A stretch of DNA of 64,000 nt from Rhizobium etli 8C-3 (GCF_001908375.1 NZ_CP017241.1:933001-997000); one strand, 5' to 3'. Numbered from the stretch's first letter, positions 19,324 to 28,524 are shown. Numbers and translations: made by a program. Notes: generated by a model from the sequence alone, not told the origin.

Positions 19324-19628
19324 TTCTACCCTTGTCTTACCTGAGAGCCGGTTTCCGGTCTTCTCCTCGGGGCTTTTTCGCCCTCTACGCCCCGACAATA
19401 GGCGGGCCCCCTTCCGGACCACTTAAAATTTGCGGTTAAGAAAACTTTGCCTTCCCCGATGGTTATCAAAAACCAATGTGGCAGGGTTTCCGGACCATGA
19501 ACGGACCGGAAAGGATGGCTGCGCCAAAGCGGAACAGCGTCGGGTAAGTCTCGAGTAAGCTTTGCATGGCAGAATGCACGCAGGATCCTGCATTATTCTT
19601 TTAGGTTTTGCTGTTTAAGGGCGCATTC
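19324..19628. promoter_or_regulatory. Divergent DUF6101-DUF1217 intergenic region with a perfect palindrome
   Basis: The 305-bp gap separates two outward-facing genes. It holds a perfect 12-bp palindrome, GCAGGATCCTGC, at 19580 to 19591, 38 bp before the DUF1217 start, and an AT-rich inverted repeat TGGTT-N6-AACCA near 19460. Neither matches a site I can name. No open frame in the gap is supported. Confidence 0.4.
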
Positions 19629-21842
19629 ATGATTTCCGCCTCCGTTGCCTACGCGATCATAAGTCGTGACCCGAAGACGAGTCTCGATCGCATTGCCTCG
19701 CAGGCGACGGTCAAACGGGACGCCGACTACTACGCCGAGAATATCAACAAGGTGAAGGACGTCGACGACTTCCTCGGCAACTACAAGCTCTACAGCTACG
19801 CGATGAAGGCCTATGGCCTCGACGACATGACCTATGCCAGGGCCTTCATGAAAAAGGTGCTGGAAAGCGACCTTACCGACCCCGACAGTTTCGCCAACAA
19901 GCTTTCGGACCAGCGCTACAAGCAGTTCGCGGCGGCTTTCAATTTCAATGCGCCGAAGCCCGATGCACAGACGGATGCGCAGGAAGACGACCTGATCGAC
20001 AGGTATAACGCATCCTTCACCGATCAGGAAAAGCAGGCGATCAAGGACACCGACTACTACAGCGCGACGATCGCTGAGGTCCAGACAGTCGATGATCTCG
20101 TCAATGATACGCGGCTGCGCACCTATGTGCTGAAGACATTCGGCATCGATGCGACCTACGCGTCCAAAGAGTTTCTGCGCGATGTGCTGACCAGCGATCT
20201 CAACGATCCGAACAGCGTGGTGAACCTTCAGGGCGGTGAGAAGTACCAGGCGCTCGCTTTGCAGTTCAGTTTCAATGCAGACGGGACGGTGAATGGCTCG
20301 GCCCAGACCGCGACACAGAAAAACACGGTCATGGAGCAGTACAATCTGAATTCATCGACCGTCATCATCGACAACGAGATATTTCCCGATATCGTCTATA
20401 CGACGAAGGCCGCTGCCGACTACAACAAGACCTATTACGAATCCAAGATCAAGACGATCACCAACGTTGACAGCCTCATCGCCGACGAGCGCCTGACGGA
20501 CTACATCAAGGCTGCTTACAGTCTTGGGCCGAGCAGCTTCGGCACCGACTTGAGCGACACGGCCTTGAAGCAAATCCTTGTCGATCCGGCCTATGCCAAT
20601 ATGATGGACGCCACGGCTGTCCATCAGGCCTTCAGCTTTGAGGCTGATGGAAGCGTCCTCGGGCCTGACGGCCCCCAGTCGGATTCGCTGATCCAGGCAA
20701 CGTCGGTAAACTACATGGCCCGTTACGATGACGAGGCGAAAGCCGCCATCGAGGAGATCGTCGCCAATTACAAGACGCGCATGTCCGATACCAGGACAAT
20801 GGACAATTTCTCCGACATCGACAGCATCAACGATTTTCTGAAGACCAACAAGACCGGCGATCTGGACAAGACGAACGACGATCTGCCCGATCTCTATCAG
20901 GTTGCGCTTCAGGCTTACGGCTTGACGCAGGAAGAAGTGTCGAAATCGGTGATGCGCAAGCTGCTGGCAAGCGATCCTTACGACCCTGCGGGCTATGTCG
21001 CATCCTTCAAGGACGATCGGGTCACGCAATTGGCGAGAGCCTTCAATTTCGATGGCGAAGGTAACGCATCGATCCAGCTGCAGGCATTATCGCCCGCCGC
21101 GATGGCCAAATATGCGACGAACTACAAGTCACATGTCACCATGCTGATGAAGGACGGTCCCCTGAAGGACAAGGCATCCAAAGATGCGACCGAGGAAGTC
21201 GACTATTTCGCAAAGACCATGGAATCGGTGCAGTCTCTCGATGATTTCCTGGAGGACGACCGCTTGACCGGTCTCATTCTCAAGTCTGTCGGTCTCGATC
21301 CGAAGGACTACGACGAAGAGACGCTGCGGAAGATTTTCACATCCGATCCCGACGATGCAAACAGCTATCTGAACACCAAGGCGGACTCGAAATTCAAGAA
21401 TATCGTCGCCGACTTTAACTTCGACACGGCCGGCAATCTCACGCGCGCCAAGCTGGGCATCGTCCAGGATCGGGGTGCGCTCGATCGCACGCAGGATGCC
21501 TATCTGCAGCAGACGCTCGAGACGCAGGAAGGCGAGACGAACGATGGCACCCGCTTGGCGCTTTACTTCGCCCGCAAGGCACCCGATATCACCTCGCTCT
21601 ATTCCATCCTAGGCGACAAGGCGCTCTTCCAGGTCGTCACCACCGCCTACAACCTGCCGAGCCAGATCTCCAGCATGGATGTCGACAAGCAGGTTGCGCT
21701 TCTCGAAAAGTTCGTTGACCTCAAGGATCTCGGCGACTCGAAGAAAGTCGACAAGCTGGTGAAGCGGTTCACGGCGATGTACGACATCCAGAACGTGACG
21801 ACCCAATCGCCGGCGCTTCAGATTCTGACGGGTGGCGGTTAA
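19629..21842 (+). CDS. DUF1217 protein with five or six tandem repeat units
   Basis: The 737-residue protein is built of repeated units of about 110 to 150 residues, each with a pattern of DYY, a VxxVDDFL-like stretch, a helix ending in xYGL, and SDxxDPxSF and AFNF-like endings. Units begin near DYYAENINKVKDVDDF, DYYSATIAEVQTVDDL, TYYESKIKTITNVDSL, the region before LYQVALQAYGL, DYFAKTMESVQSLDDF and a last, weaker LYFARKAPDITSL. DUF1217 is known in alphaproteobacteria, often near flagellar genes, but here none are near. There is no signal peptide or membrane helix. The ATG at 19629 begins MISASVAYAI; 19608 would be an alternative. Confidence 0.85.
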   Translation: MISASVAYAIISRDPKTSLDRIASQATVKRDADYYAENINKVKDVDDFLGNYKLYSYAMKAYGLDDMTYARAFMKKVLESDLTDPDSFANKLSDQRYKQFAAAFNFNAPKPDAQTDAQEDDLIDRYNASFTDQEKQAIKDTDYYSATIAEVQTVDDLVNDTRLRTYVLKTFGIDATYASKEFLRDVLTSDLNDPNSVVNLQGGEKYQALALQFSFNADGTVNGSAQTATQKNTVMEQYNLNSSTVIIDNEIFPDIVYTTKAAADYNKTYYESKIKTITNVDSLIADERLTDYIKAAYSLGPSSFGTDLSDTALKQILVDPAYANMMDATAVHQAFSFEADGSVLGPDGPQSDSLIQATSVNYMARYDDEAKAAIEEIVANYKTRMSDTRTMDNFSDIDSINDFLKTNKTGDLDKTNDDLPDLYQVALQAYGLTQEEVSKSVMRKLLASDPYDPAGYVASFKDDRVTQLARAFNFDGEGNASIQLQALSPAAMAKYATNYKSHVTMLMKDGPLKDKASKDATEEVDYFAKTMESVQSLDDFLEDDRLTGLILKSVGLDPKDYDEETLRKIFTSDPDDANSYLNTKADSKFKNIVADFNFDTAGNLTRAKLGIVQDRGALDRTQDAYLQQTLETQEGETNDGTRLALYFARKAPDITSLYSILGDKALFQVVTTAYNLPSQISSMDVDKQVALLEKFVDLKDLGDSKKVDKLVKRFTAMYDIQNVTTQSPALQILTGGG

Positions 21843-21850
21843 ACCGCCAC
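21832..21850. terminator. Palindrome at a convergent gene end, possible bidirectional terminator
   Basis: GTGGCGGTT and AACCGCCAC, separated by one A, form a perfect inverted repeat that covers the DUF1217 stop codon and ends 4 bp before the FAD-linked oxidase gene. It has no T run, so termination is only likely from its position. Confidence 0.4.
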
Positions 21851-21854
21851 GTTC

Positions 21855-23285
21855 TTACTCAACGCTGACCACTTTCCCTGGGTTCATGATGTTTGCCGGA
21901 TCAAAGGCACGCTTGATGCGACGCATCAGGTCGATCTCGATGGCAGGGCGGATCGCGGCGAGCTCGTCGCGCTTGAGCTGGCCAATGCCGTGCTCTGCCG
22001 AGATCGAGCCGCTGTGTGCCAGAACGATGCCGTGCACAATCTTGTTCATCTCATGCCACCGGCCGATGAAGGCGTCCTTGTCGGCGCCGACCGGTTGGGA
22101 GATGTTATAATGGATATTGCCGTCGCCCATGTGGCCGAAGGCGCATATGCGGGCGCCGGGCATGGCTGCCATGACGGCGTCGCCGGCCTCGTGCATGAAA
22201 TGCGGGATCTTCGAAACCGGAACGGACACGTCGTGCTTGATCGAACCGCCTTCGGGCTTTTGAGCTTCCGACATGCTCTCGCGCATATGCCACAGCGCCT
22301 TCTGCTGCGCGACGGACGAGGCAATCGCCGCGTCCTGCACCAGCCCCGCCTCAAACCCTTGTTCGAGTAGCGCATTCATCATCCGCTCGGCGGTTTCGGC
22401 CGAATCCGAGGTCGAGATGTCGATCAGCACATACCACGGGTACGCCGCTTCCAGCGGATCGCGCACGCCCTCGATATGTTTGGCGGTGATCTCGACACCG
22501 AACCGCGGCATCAGCTCGAAGCCGGTCAGCGAGGTGCCGCAAAGGCTGCCCGCCAGATTGAAAAGGGCAAGCGCCTCCTCCACGGAGTTCAGTCCTGCAA
22601 AGGCGACCTGATGGCCGAGCGGCTGCGGGTAAAGCTTGAGGACGGCGCCGGTAATGATGCCGAGCGTGCCTTCGGCCCCGATGAAGAGATCGCGAAGGTC
22701 GTAGCCCGTATTGTCCTTCTTCAGGCGACGAAGGCCATCCCAGATTTCGCCGGTCGGCAGCACGACTTCGAGGCCAAGGCAAAGCTGGCGCACGTTTCCA
22801 TAGGCCAGCACCGCAGTTCCGCCGGCGTTCGTCGACAGGTTGCCGCCGATGCGGCAGGAGCCTTCGGCGCCGAGCGAGAGCGGGAAAAGTCTGCCATGCG
22901 CCTCGGCTGCCTTCTGCACCTCGGCGAGGATTGCGCCGCCGTCGGCAACCAGCACGTTCGCCACCGGATCGACGTCGCGGATCCTGTTCATCCGCTCGAG
23001 CGAGACAATGATGTCCGATTTGCCCTCGCGCGGCGTCTGGCCGCCGACCAGGCCGGTATTGCCCGTCTGCGGCACGACCGCAGTTCCGGTTTGCGTCGCA
23101 AGCTTCAGGATGGCCGAAACCTCCTCGACATTCGCGGGCCTGAGCAGGAGAGGAGAGGAACCGTGATAGAGGCCTCGGTTCTCAATCAGGTGCGGGGCAA
23201 GCTCGGCCTCGCTGCGCAGCGCGTATTTCTCGCCGACGATTGCAGCAAAACGGTCGAGAACTTCGGGGGAGACGCTGGCGCTCAT
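21855..23285 (-). CDS. FAD-binding oxidoreductase (D-lactate/D-2-hydroxyacid dehydrogenase type)
   Basis: The 476-residue enzyme has an FAD_binding_4 half (VVPQTGNTGLVGGQTP, EGSCRIGGNLSTNAGGTAVL, then GAEGTLGIITGAVLKLYP) and an FAD-oxidase C-terminal half ending AHSGSISAEHGIGQLKRDEL, with HMGDGNIHYN giving the metal-binding His. This is the layout of D-lactate, D-2-hydroxyglutarate or glycolate-type dehydrogenases; the precise substrate cannot be told. I chose the ATG at 23285 because AAGGAAGGAATG lies at normal distance; the ATG at 23294 overlaps that site. It follows tsaC by 19 bp and is probably in one operon with it. Confidence 0.9.
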   Translation of the reverse strand: MSASVSPEVLDRFAAIVGEKYALRSEAELAPHLIENRGLYHGSSPLLLRPANVEEVSAILKLATQTGTAVVPQTGNTGLVGGQTPREGKSDIIVSLERMNRIRDVDPVANVLVADGGAILAEVQKAAEAHGRLFPLSLGAEGSCRIGGNLSTNAGGTAVLAYGNVRQLCLGLEVVLPTGEIWDGLRRLKKDNTGYDLRDLFIGAEGTLGIITGAVLKLYPQPLGHQVAFAGLNSVEEALALFNLAGSLCGTSLTGFELMPRFGVEITAKHIEGVRDPLEAAYPWYVLIDISTSDSAETAERMMNALLEQGFEAGLVQDAAIASSVAQQKALWHMRESMSEAQKPEGGSIKHDVSVPVSKIPHFMHEAGDAVMAAMPGARICAFGHMGDGNIHYNISQPVGADKDAFIGRWHEMNKIVHGIVLAHSGSISAEHGIGQLKRDELAAIRPAIEIDLMRRIKRAFDPANIMNPGKVVSVE

Positions 23286-23304
23286 CGAGCTCATTCCTTC
23301 CTTG

Positions 23305-24279
23305 TTATTCGCGCGGCGCGGCAGCACGCCGCAAGCGGTCGTTGATCGCTTCGCCAAGACCCTCGTCCGGTATTGGCGAAAAGGCGATCGTCGCTGCGCC
23401 GCTGGCATCGGCTTTCTTCATGTAGTCGAAAAGATTGGCAGCCGCCTCCGCCAGATCGCCACAGGGGCTGAGGTTGAGCACGAGGGCCGCATCGCTTGCG
23501 CCCGCGACATCGACCGCGCCGAAGGCAATCAGGGCCTCGTCGGTTTTGACAGCCGCGGCATCGAGACGGACATTGGCACCGGGCGCATAATGCGAGGCGA
23601 GCATGCCGGGAGCCTCGATTGCCGCCGATGCCTTGCCGGCACGCTGCAGCCGCTTGCCGGCAACGCGCTCGATCTCGGAAGCCGGCAGCCCACCCGGCCG
23701 CAGCAGTTTCAGCTCGCCGTCCTCGACCTTGACGATGGTGGATTCGACACCGACCGTGCTGGCGCCTGCATCGACGATGAGCCGGATCTTTTCGCCGAGA
23801 TCGGCGTCGACATGGTCTGCGCTGGTGGCGCTGATCCTGCCCGATGTGTTGGCGCTCGGTGCGGCGAGCGGTTTGCCGAAGGCGCGGATCAGATCGCCTG
23901 CAAACCCCTTGGGCACGCGGATCCCGACCGTGTCCAGGCCGGCCGTTGCAAGCGGATGGATCCGGCTCTTGGCCTTCAGGGGCAGGACGAGCGTCAGCGG
24001 GCCCGGCCAGAAGGCTTCGGCCAGTGCGCGCGAGAGCGGATCGAACTGCGCATAGTCTTCCGCCATCGCCAGGTCGCTCATATGGCAGATCAGCGGATTG
24101 AAGCGGGGGCGGCCCTTGGTCTCGTAGATACGGGTTATCGCCGCCGCATTGGTGGCGTCGGCAGCAAGGCCGTAGACGGTCTCAGTCGGGATGGCGACCG
24201 GAAAGCCTTCCGAGAGCACGCTCGACGCCGTTTGCAGCGCCTCGTGTCGATGTTGTGCGATGTCGATTATGCGTGCCAT
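23305..24279 (-). CDS. tsaC: L-threonylcarbamoyladenylate synthase (Sua5/YrdC/YciO type)
   Basis: The enzyme makes threonylcarbamoyl-AMP, the precursor of the t6A base in tRNAs that read ANN codons. The 324-residue protein has the YrdC domain (PTETVYGLAADATN, then KGRPRFNPLICH and the SANTSGRISAT stretch) and then an extra C-terminal Sua5 domain from about residue 205 (EAPGMLASHYAPG). This is the long form Sua5. The start is the ATG at 24279 (MARIIDIAQHR). It is transcribed before the FAD oxidase, with 19 bp between them. Confidence 0.95.
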   Translation of the reverse strand: MARIIDIAQHRHEALQTASSVLSEGFPVAIPTETVYGLAADATNAAAITRIYETKGRPRFNPLICHMSDLAMAEDYAQFDPLSRALAEAFWPGPLTLVLPLKAKSRIHPLATAGLDTVGIRVPKGFAGDLIRAFGKPLAAPSANTSGRISATSADHVDADLGEKIRLIVDAGASTVGVESTIVKVEDGELKLLRPGGLPASEIERVAGKRLQRAGKASAAIEAPGMLASHYAPGANVRLDAAAVKTDEALIAFGAVDVAGASDAALVLNLSPCGDLAEAAANLFDYMKKADASGAATIAFSPIPDEGLGEAINDRLRRAAAPRE

Positions 24280-24334
24280 GTACCGCCCGTTGTTCCAGGC
24301 AGTCCCATAGGCCTTTGAAAGCCTGCGATCAATA

Positions 24335-24943
24335 TCAGAGCTGGCGGATGATTTCGCGAAGCTGTTCGTTGCGGGCGCCAAGCAGAAGCACATTCCGGAT
24401 GGCTACCTGCGGATCGTCGGTTCTGAAGAGCACGCCGTTGCCGCGAACGGAGCGGTCGATCGTCATCTTCTCCGGCGTATGCTCGCCGGGCTTGATTGCG
24501 ACGGCGAAATACATGCGTGAATATTTGATATCGATATGATGGAAGAAATTGTCGTTGTCGCCGATGTCCGCGTAGAAATTGGCGATATAGAAGGCCCAGC
24601 TGACCTCTTCGTAGCGCGCGAATTTCGTCCGGGCTGCCGTGACATGGCAATAGCCGAGATGCGGGCTGTCGGCGAGCGTCCGGTGGAACACCATCTTGGG
24701 GAACTGGATCGTGCGGTGGAAGCCATTGATCTGCTGATGCGCCCTGATGCCTGCCGTTTGCAGTTTCCGGCCGGTTTTCTCGCTTACTTCATGGTAGCTC
24801 AGGTAGCGGCGTTCTTCGGCGAGCCAATGGGCACGATCGCGGGTGATCTTGCCGGTGCGGAGAAATTCGGAATGCGGCGCTGCAGGTTTCTTGTCCTGCG
24901 GCCTGGCATCTCCCTTGGCGTCGAAATAGCGAAGTTTCGCCAT
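24335..24943 (-). CDS. DUF6656-like protein of unknown function
   Basis: The 202-residue protein starts MAKLRYFDAKGDARPQ and has the segments LRTGKITRDRAHWLAEERRY, GFHRTIQFPKMVFHRTLADS and HLGYCHVTAARTKFARYEEV, with ARYEEVSWAFYIANFYADIG and VRGNGVLFRTDDPQVA toward the end. I recall this as the family DUF6656, limited to Rhizobiaceae; the family name needs a database check. There is no signal peptide or membrane helix. The ATG at 24943 has GGAATGCGAACC before it; the ATG at 24952 is a possible alternative. The gene lies 55 bp upstream of tsaC on the same strand. Confidence 0.72.
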   Translation of the reverse strand: MAKLRYFDAKGDARPQDKKPAAPHSEFLRTGKITRDRAHWLAEERRYLSYHEVSEKTGRKLQTAGIRAHQQINGFHRTIQFPKMVFHRTLADSPHLGYCHVTAARTKFARYEEVSWAFYIANFYADIGDNDNFFHHIDIKYSRMYFAVAIKPGEHTPEKMTIDRSVRGNGVLFRTDDPQVAIRNVLLLGARNEQLREIIRQL

Positions 24944-25060
24944 GGTTCGCATTCCATCTGCTTGTTCAATAAGGGAAACATAGAAGTTTATGCTTAATGG
25001 CCTGTTAAAGCGCGCGTCTTGTGCATGATGTCGGGAGCATGTGGCGAAAGGGAGTCGCAG

Positions 25061-25202
25061 ATGCGACAATGACGGGGAATGCGGGTGGATTGTGCGGGTC
25101 AGGTTTGAGTTTGTCGGATGTCGCATTTGAAGGTTCTGTGGCGAAAGGGGAAAATCGCGTTGCCTCGCCACGCTGTCGTCAATTTCGAAGCCGATGTCGC
25201 AT
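25061..25202. promoter_or_regulatory. Repeated GATGTCGCAT motif upstream of the gbcA-like gene
   Basis: GATGTCGCAT occurs exactly at 25117 to 25126 and 25193 to 25202, and its core appears inverted as ATGCGACA at 25061 to 25068. The two direct copies are 76 bp apart, close to seven helical turns. The word GTGGCGAAAGGG also occurs twice nearby. They sit in the gap of about 380 bp between the DUF6656-like gene and gbcA and could bind a regulator of either gene. The site is not one I can name; no open frame in the gap is supported. Confidence 0.45.
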
Positions 25203-25325
25203 TACAACCAAGCGGCAGTCATGGCCGGTGTTTAAATGACGCCATGATAGTTCTCCCGCATGGAGAAGAAGCGGGCGCTTCCATCCCGCCTTCGCGGCGG
25301 CAGCCTATGGCACGAGGATAAACAG

Positions 25326-26570
25326 ATGGATATTCGCAACAACGTTTTGCGGCAACTCAAGAACCGGCGCGCAGGCTTCAGCCTTGAGCAGCCCTTTTAT
25401 ATCGACGAAGATTATTTCAAGCTCGATATGGAGATGATCTATTATCGGGACTGGCTGTTCATGGGCCATGATTGCGAATTGCCCAAGCCCGGCGCCTATT
25501 TCACGGTTCAGATCGGCCAGTATCCCGTAGTGATCGTACGCGGCCGCGACAACGTCATCCGCGCCTTCCACAACAGTTGCCGCCACCGCGGCTCGCGTGT
25601 CTGCACGAAGGAGCACGGCTCGTCGGTGCGCCTTGTCTGTCCCTATCACCAATGGGCTTACGACCTCGACGGCAAGCTTGCCTTCGCCCGCCACATGGGC
25701 GACGATTTCGACAAGAGCGGCTACAGCCTGAAGCCCGTGCACTGCGAGAGCTTTGCGGGCTACATCTTCATCTGCCTGGCAGAAAAGGCACCGGACTTCC
25801 AGCCGATTCGCGACGTGGTCAGCCCCTATCTGCTCCCCCACCGACTGAGCGAAGGCAAGATCGCCTTCCAGAGCACCATTATCGAGAAGGGCAACTGGAA
25901 GCTCGTTTGGGAAAACAACCGCGAGTGCTACCATTGTGCCGCCAACCATCCGGAACTCTGCCGCACCTATCCGGAAGCCCCGAGCGTCACCGGCACGGAC
26001 GGTGGCGCCGACGACCCGGAGATCGCCGGTCACTGGGCGCGCTGCGAGGCGGCCGGCCTTCCGAGCAGGTTCCAGATCTCGCCGGACGGCCAGTTCCGCG
26101 CCGCCCGCATGCCGCTGATCGAAGATGCCGAAAGCTACACCATGTCCGGCAAGAGTGCCGTCAAGCGTCCGCTTTCGGAGGATGTGAAGATCGACCGCAT
26201 CGGTACCATGCTGCTTTTCCACTATCCGACGACCTGGAATCATTTGCTCGGCGACCACGCGATCTCGTTCCGCGTCTTGCCGCTCAGTGCCAACGAGACA
26301 GCCGTCACGACGAAGTGGATCGTGCACAAGGACGCCGTCGAAGGCGTGGACTACAATATCGAGGAACTCACGCACGTCTGGACGGAAACCAACGATCAGG
26401 ACCGCCGCATCGTCGAAGAGAATGCCTTCGGCATCCACTCGCCGGCCTATGAGCCCGGTCCGTACTCGATGCTTCATGAAGGGGGCGTGATGCAGTTCCT
26501 CGAGTGGTATTCGACCTTCATGGTGAACCGCCTCCAGGGTGACCGGTCGAAGCTTTCCGACGTCGCCTGA
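25326..26570 (+). CDS. Rieske oxygenase alpha subunit, glycine betaine demethylase type (GbcA-like)
   Basis: The 414-residue protein carries the Rieske [2Fe-2S] motif CRHRGS near residue 88 and CPYHQW near residue 106, followed by the catalytic domain with the mononuclear iron site in NNRECYHCAANHPE. Such enzymes hydroxylate or demethylate quaternary amines; resemblance is to GbcA, which demethylates glycine betaine, but a stachydrine or carnitine type is possible. The ATG at 25326 follows GAGGATAAACAG. A ferredoxin-reductase partner (GbcB) is usually close by, but the next gene here is a BA14K protein, so the electron donor must be encoded elsewhere. Confidence 0.88.
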   Translation: MDIRNNVLRQLKNRRAGFSLEQPFYIDEDYFKLDMEMIYYRDWLFMGHDCELPKPGAYFTVQIGQYPVVIVRGRDNVIRAFHNSCRHRGSRVCTKEHGSSVRLVCPYHQWAYDLDGKLAFARHMGDDFDKSGYSLKPVHCESFAGYIFICLAEKAPDFQPIRDVVSPYLLPHRLSEGKIAFQSTIIEKGNWKLVWENNRECYHCAANHPELCRTYPEAPSVTGTDGGADDPEIAGHWARCEAAGLPSRFQISPDGQFRAARMPLIEDAESYTMSGKSAVKRPLSEDVKIDRIGTMLLFHYPTTWNHLLGDHAISFRVLPLSANETAVTTKWIVHKDAVEGVDYNIEELTHVWTETNDQDRRIVEENAFGIHSPAYEPGPYSMLHEGGVMQFLEWYSTFMVNRLQGDRSKLSDVA

Positions 26571-26724
26571 TGTTTCCCGTTCCAATTGCGGAAAATGAAT
26601 CGGTTAATCCCCGGTTCATTTGCCTTGCGGTAGAAGGTCAGCCCGTGCCGAACCGCTCGTGTGGGGAAGAAACCCATACGTTACCGGCGAAGCCAGATTC
26701 GCGCCTTGGGGATTGGAGAATACA

Positions 26725-27204
26725 ATGAACGTGTTCAGTAAGAGAATTGCGAGTGCCGTCTTTTCCGCCGCTGTTGTCCTGACGAGCTTCGTGCCGTCGC
26801 AGGCCATTCAGATGCCGGCAGCACCGCAGGTGGAAAAATCCTCGGACGTACACAACGTTCAGTACCGCCGTTACTATCGCCCGGGCTATCGTCCCGGCTA
26901 CTATCCCGGTTACCGGCCCGCATATCGCGATGGTTACTACGGCGGCTATCGCGGCTATCGCTATTCGCGCCCTGGCTATCGTCACTATAACGGCTACTGG
27001 TATCCGCTGGCTGCTTTCGGTGCCGGCGCCATCATCGGCGGGGCGATCGCCTCGCAGCCGCGCTACGTAGCCCCGCCGGCCTATAGTGGCGGCGGCGGAC
27101 ACGTCGCCTGGTGTGCAAACCGCTACCGTTCATACCGTGCTTACGACAATACGTTCCAGCCCTACAACGGTCCGCGTCAGCAATGCTATTCGCCTTATAG
27201 CTAA
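26725..27204 (+). CDS. BA14K family protein
   Basis: The 159-residue protein has a signal peptide (about residues 1 to 28, ending in PSQA) and then a long low-complexity part rich in Tyr, Arg, Gly and Pro ([20 protein letters not shown]). A short membrane-like glycine segment ([14 protein letters not shown]) follows, then the BA14K motif [20 protein letters not shown]. The last motif resembles the Brucella 14 kDa protein with lectin-like activity. It is probably exported to the envelope. The ATG at 26725 has GGAGAA upstream. A strong terminator follows. Confidence 0.9.
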   Translation: MNVFSKRIASAVFSAAVVLTSFVPSQAIQMPAAPQVEKSSDVHNVQYRRYYRPGYRPGYYPGYRPAYRDGYYGGYRGYRYSRPGYRHYNGYWYPLAAFGAGAIIGGAIASQPRYVAPPAYSGGGGHVAWCANRYRSYRAYDNTFQPYNGPRQQCYSPYS

Positions 27205-27231
27205 GGCGTGATCCGATTTTTAAACCCAGCG

Positions 27232-27258
27232 GCCCGGCGGCAGAACCGCCGGGCTTTT
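27232..27258 (+). terminator. Intrinsic terminator after the BA14K gene
   Basis: GCCCGGCGG and CCGCCGGGC pair perfectly across a five-base CAGAA loop, and TTTT follows. It lies 28 bp after the BA14K stop codon. Confidence 0.9.
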
Positions 27259-27408
27259 AGCGCGCGTCAAGACGATCGAGTGCACGTAGCTTTGTGACCT
27301 TGTCCGACGAAGTGCGATCCGGCACGCAAAGCGCCCATCCACAGCAGTCACTTTGCACTATTTCGATATGCGGCCATGACAGCAGTTCGCACACAGCAAA
27401 TTTTCTTG

Positions 27409-28404
27409 TCAAAGTATATTGACCCGCTTCAGCAGCCACCAGGCAAGCAGCACTGAAGCGACAAGGAGCGCCACCGCGTACTCCGTCCCGCCAGGTCCTT
27501 CGGCGAAGGGTAGATTTGCCGTATTCATGCCGAAGAAGCCAGTCACCAGAGTTGGCGGCAGAAGGAAGGCGGTCATGATCGAAAGGATGTAGAGGTGACG
27601 GTTGGTCTCGGAGGACTGCTTGGAATCGATTTCCTCGTGCAGCAAGCGGGCGCGTTCCTGCAATGCATAGATATCGTGGTCGACTGATTCCAGCCTGTTC
27701 GTTAGCCGGCCGGCGATATCCTCGAAGCCGAAGGGCATCTCGTCCTCGTCGGAGGCCGAGGCACGCCGCATGAGCGTCAACAGGTTTCTGAGGTGCCGGT
27801 GGAGGCGCACGATGGTGCGCCGTACCGGCGCCAGCCGCCGCCGCTCATCGCGCGAAACATTGTCGTAGACGAAGTCTTCGATGAGGTTCAGCTCTTCGGT
27901 AAGCTCCATGACAACGGATATCAGCGTGCGCTGAAACTCGATCACCAGCAGTTCGAAGAGGTCCACCGGCCGGGAGAATTTGGCCGGATTCTTCTCGATC
28001 ATCGCACGCGCCCGCTCGACACTGCGCAGCGGCTGCAGGCGTGTGGTGATGATGAAGCGGTCGGAGATGGCGAAATGCAGCCAGCCGAGATCGTTGGTGT
28101 CCTGATCGAATTCACGCTGGCAATCGATGAGCGTACCGAAGAGCATCTGTTCGTCCACGGTGAGCGCTGCATGCGTATCGCGCGTTGTGAGAGCTGTTCT
28201 GGCATCTTCGGAAAGGCCCTCCAGCGTTTCGAGCAGGGCAGGGACCCGCGCATCGGCGAGGTTGAGATGCAGCCAGTAAAAGCCGTTGACGGACACCAGT
28301 TCTGCCGGAAACGCGCTGTTGTGCAGGCGAAGTGCCTTGCCGCCTGCTGCCGGGAAACTGTAGGCCCAGACGAGGCCGGGTATATTGGCAGGCAACGTAT
28401 CCAT
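27409..28404 (-). CDS. CorA family divalent metal ion transporter
   Basis: The 331-residue protein has the large cytoplasmic alpha/beta and helical domain of CorA/ZntB and two C-terminal membrane helices. The signature GMN is in VTGFFGMNTANLPF, after the first helix (ILSIMTAFLLPPTLVTGFFG). A long helix with DERRRLAPVRRTIVRLHRHL precedes it. The family carries Mg2+, Co2+ or Zn2+; the ion cannot be told here. The start at 28404 has AAGGATCGCGACCG upstream. It is convergent with BA14K and divergent from the acyl-CoA dehydrogenase, with 200 bp between start codons. Confidence 0.9.
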   Translation of the reverse strand: MDTLPANIPGLVWAYSFPAAGGKALRLHNSAFPAELVSVNGFYWLHLNLADARVPALLETLEGLSEDARTALTTRDTHAALTVDEQMLFGTLIDCQREFDQDTNDLGWLHFAISDRFIITTRLQPLRSVERARAMIEKNPAKFSRPVDLFELLVIEFQRTLISVVMELTEELNLIEDFVYDNVSRDERRRLAPVRRTIVRLHRHLRNLLTLMRRASASDEDEMPFGFEDIAGRLTNRLESVDHDIYALQERARLLHEEIDSKQSSETNRHLYILSIMTAFLLPPTLVTGFFGMNTANLPFAEGPGGTEYAVALLVASVLLAWWLLKRVNIL

Positions 28405-28524
28405 CGGTCGCGATCCTTTCGATGCGATCAGTCTGTTTAGAGATTCTCCATGACCGTTGTTTGTGCAAGTGTGAAGATCTGCGAGCGGCAAGATGTCGTC
28501 AATTCTGACAGGTCGAATTCGAAA

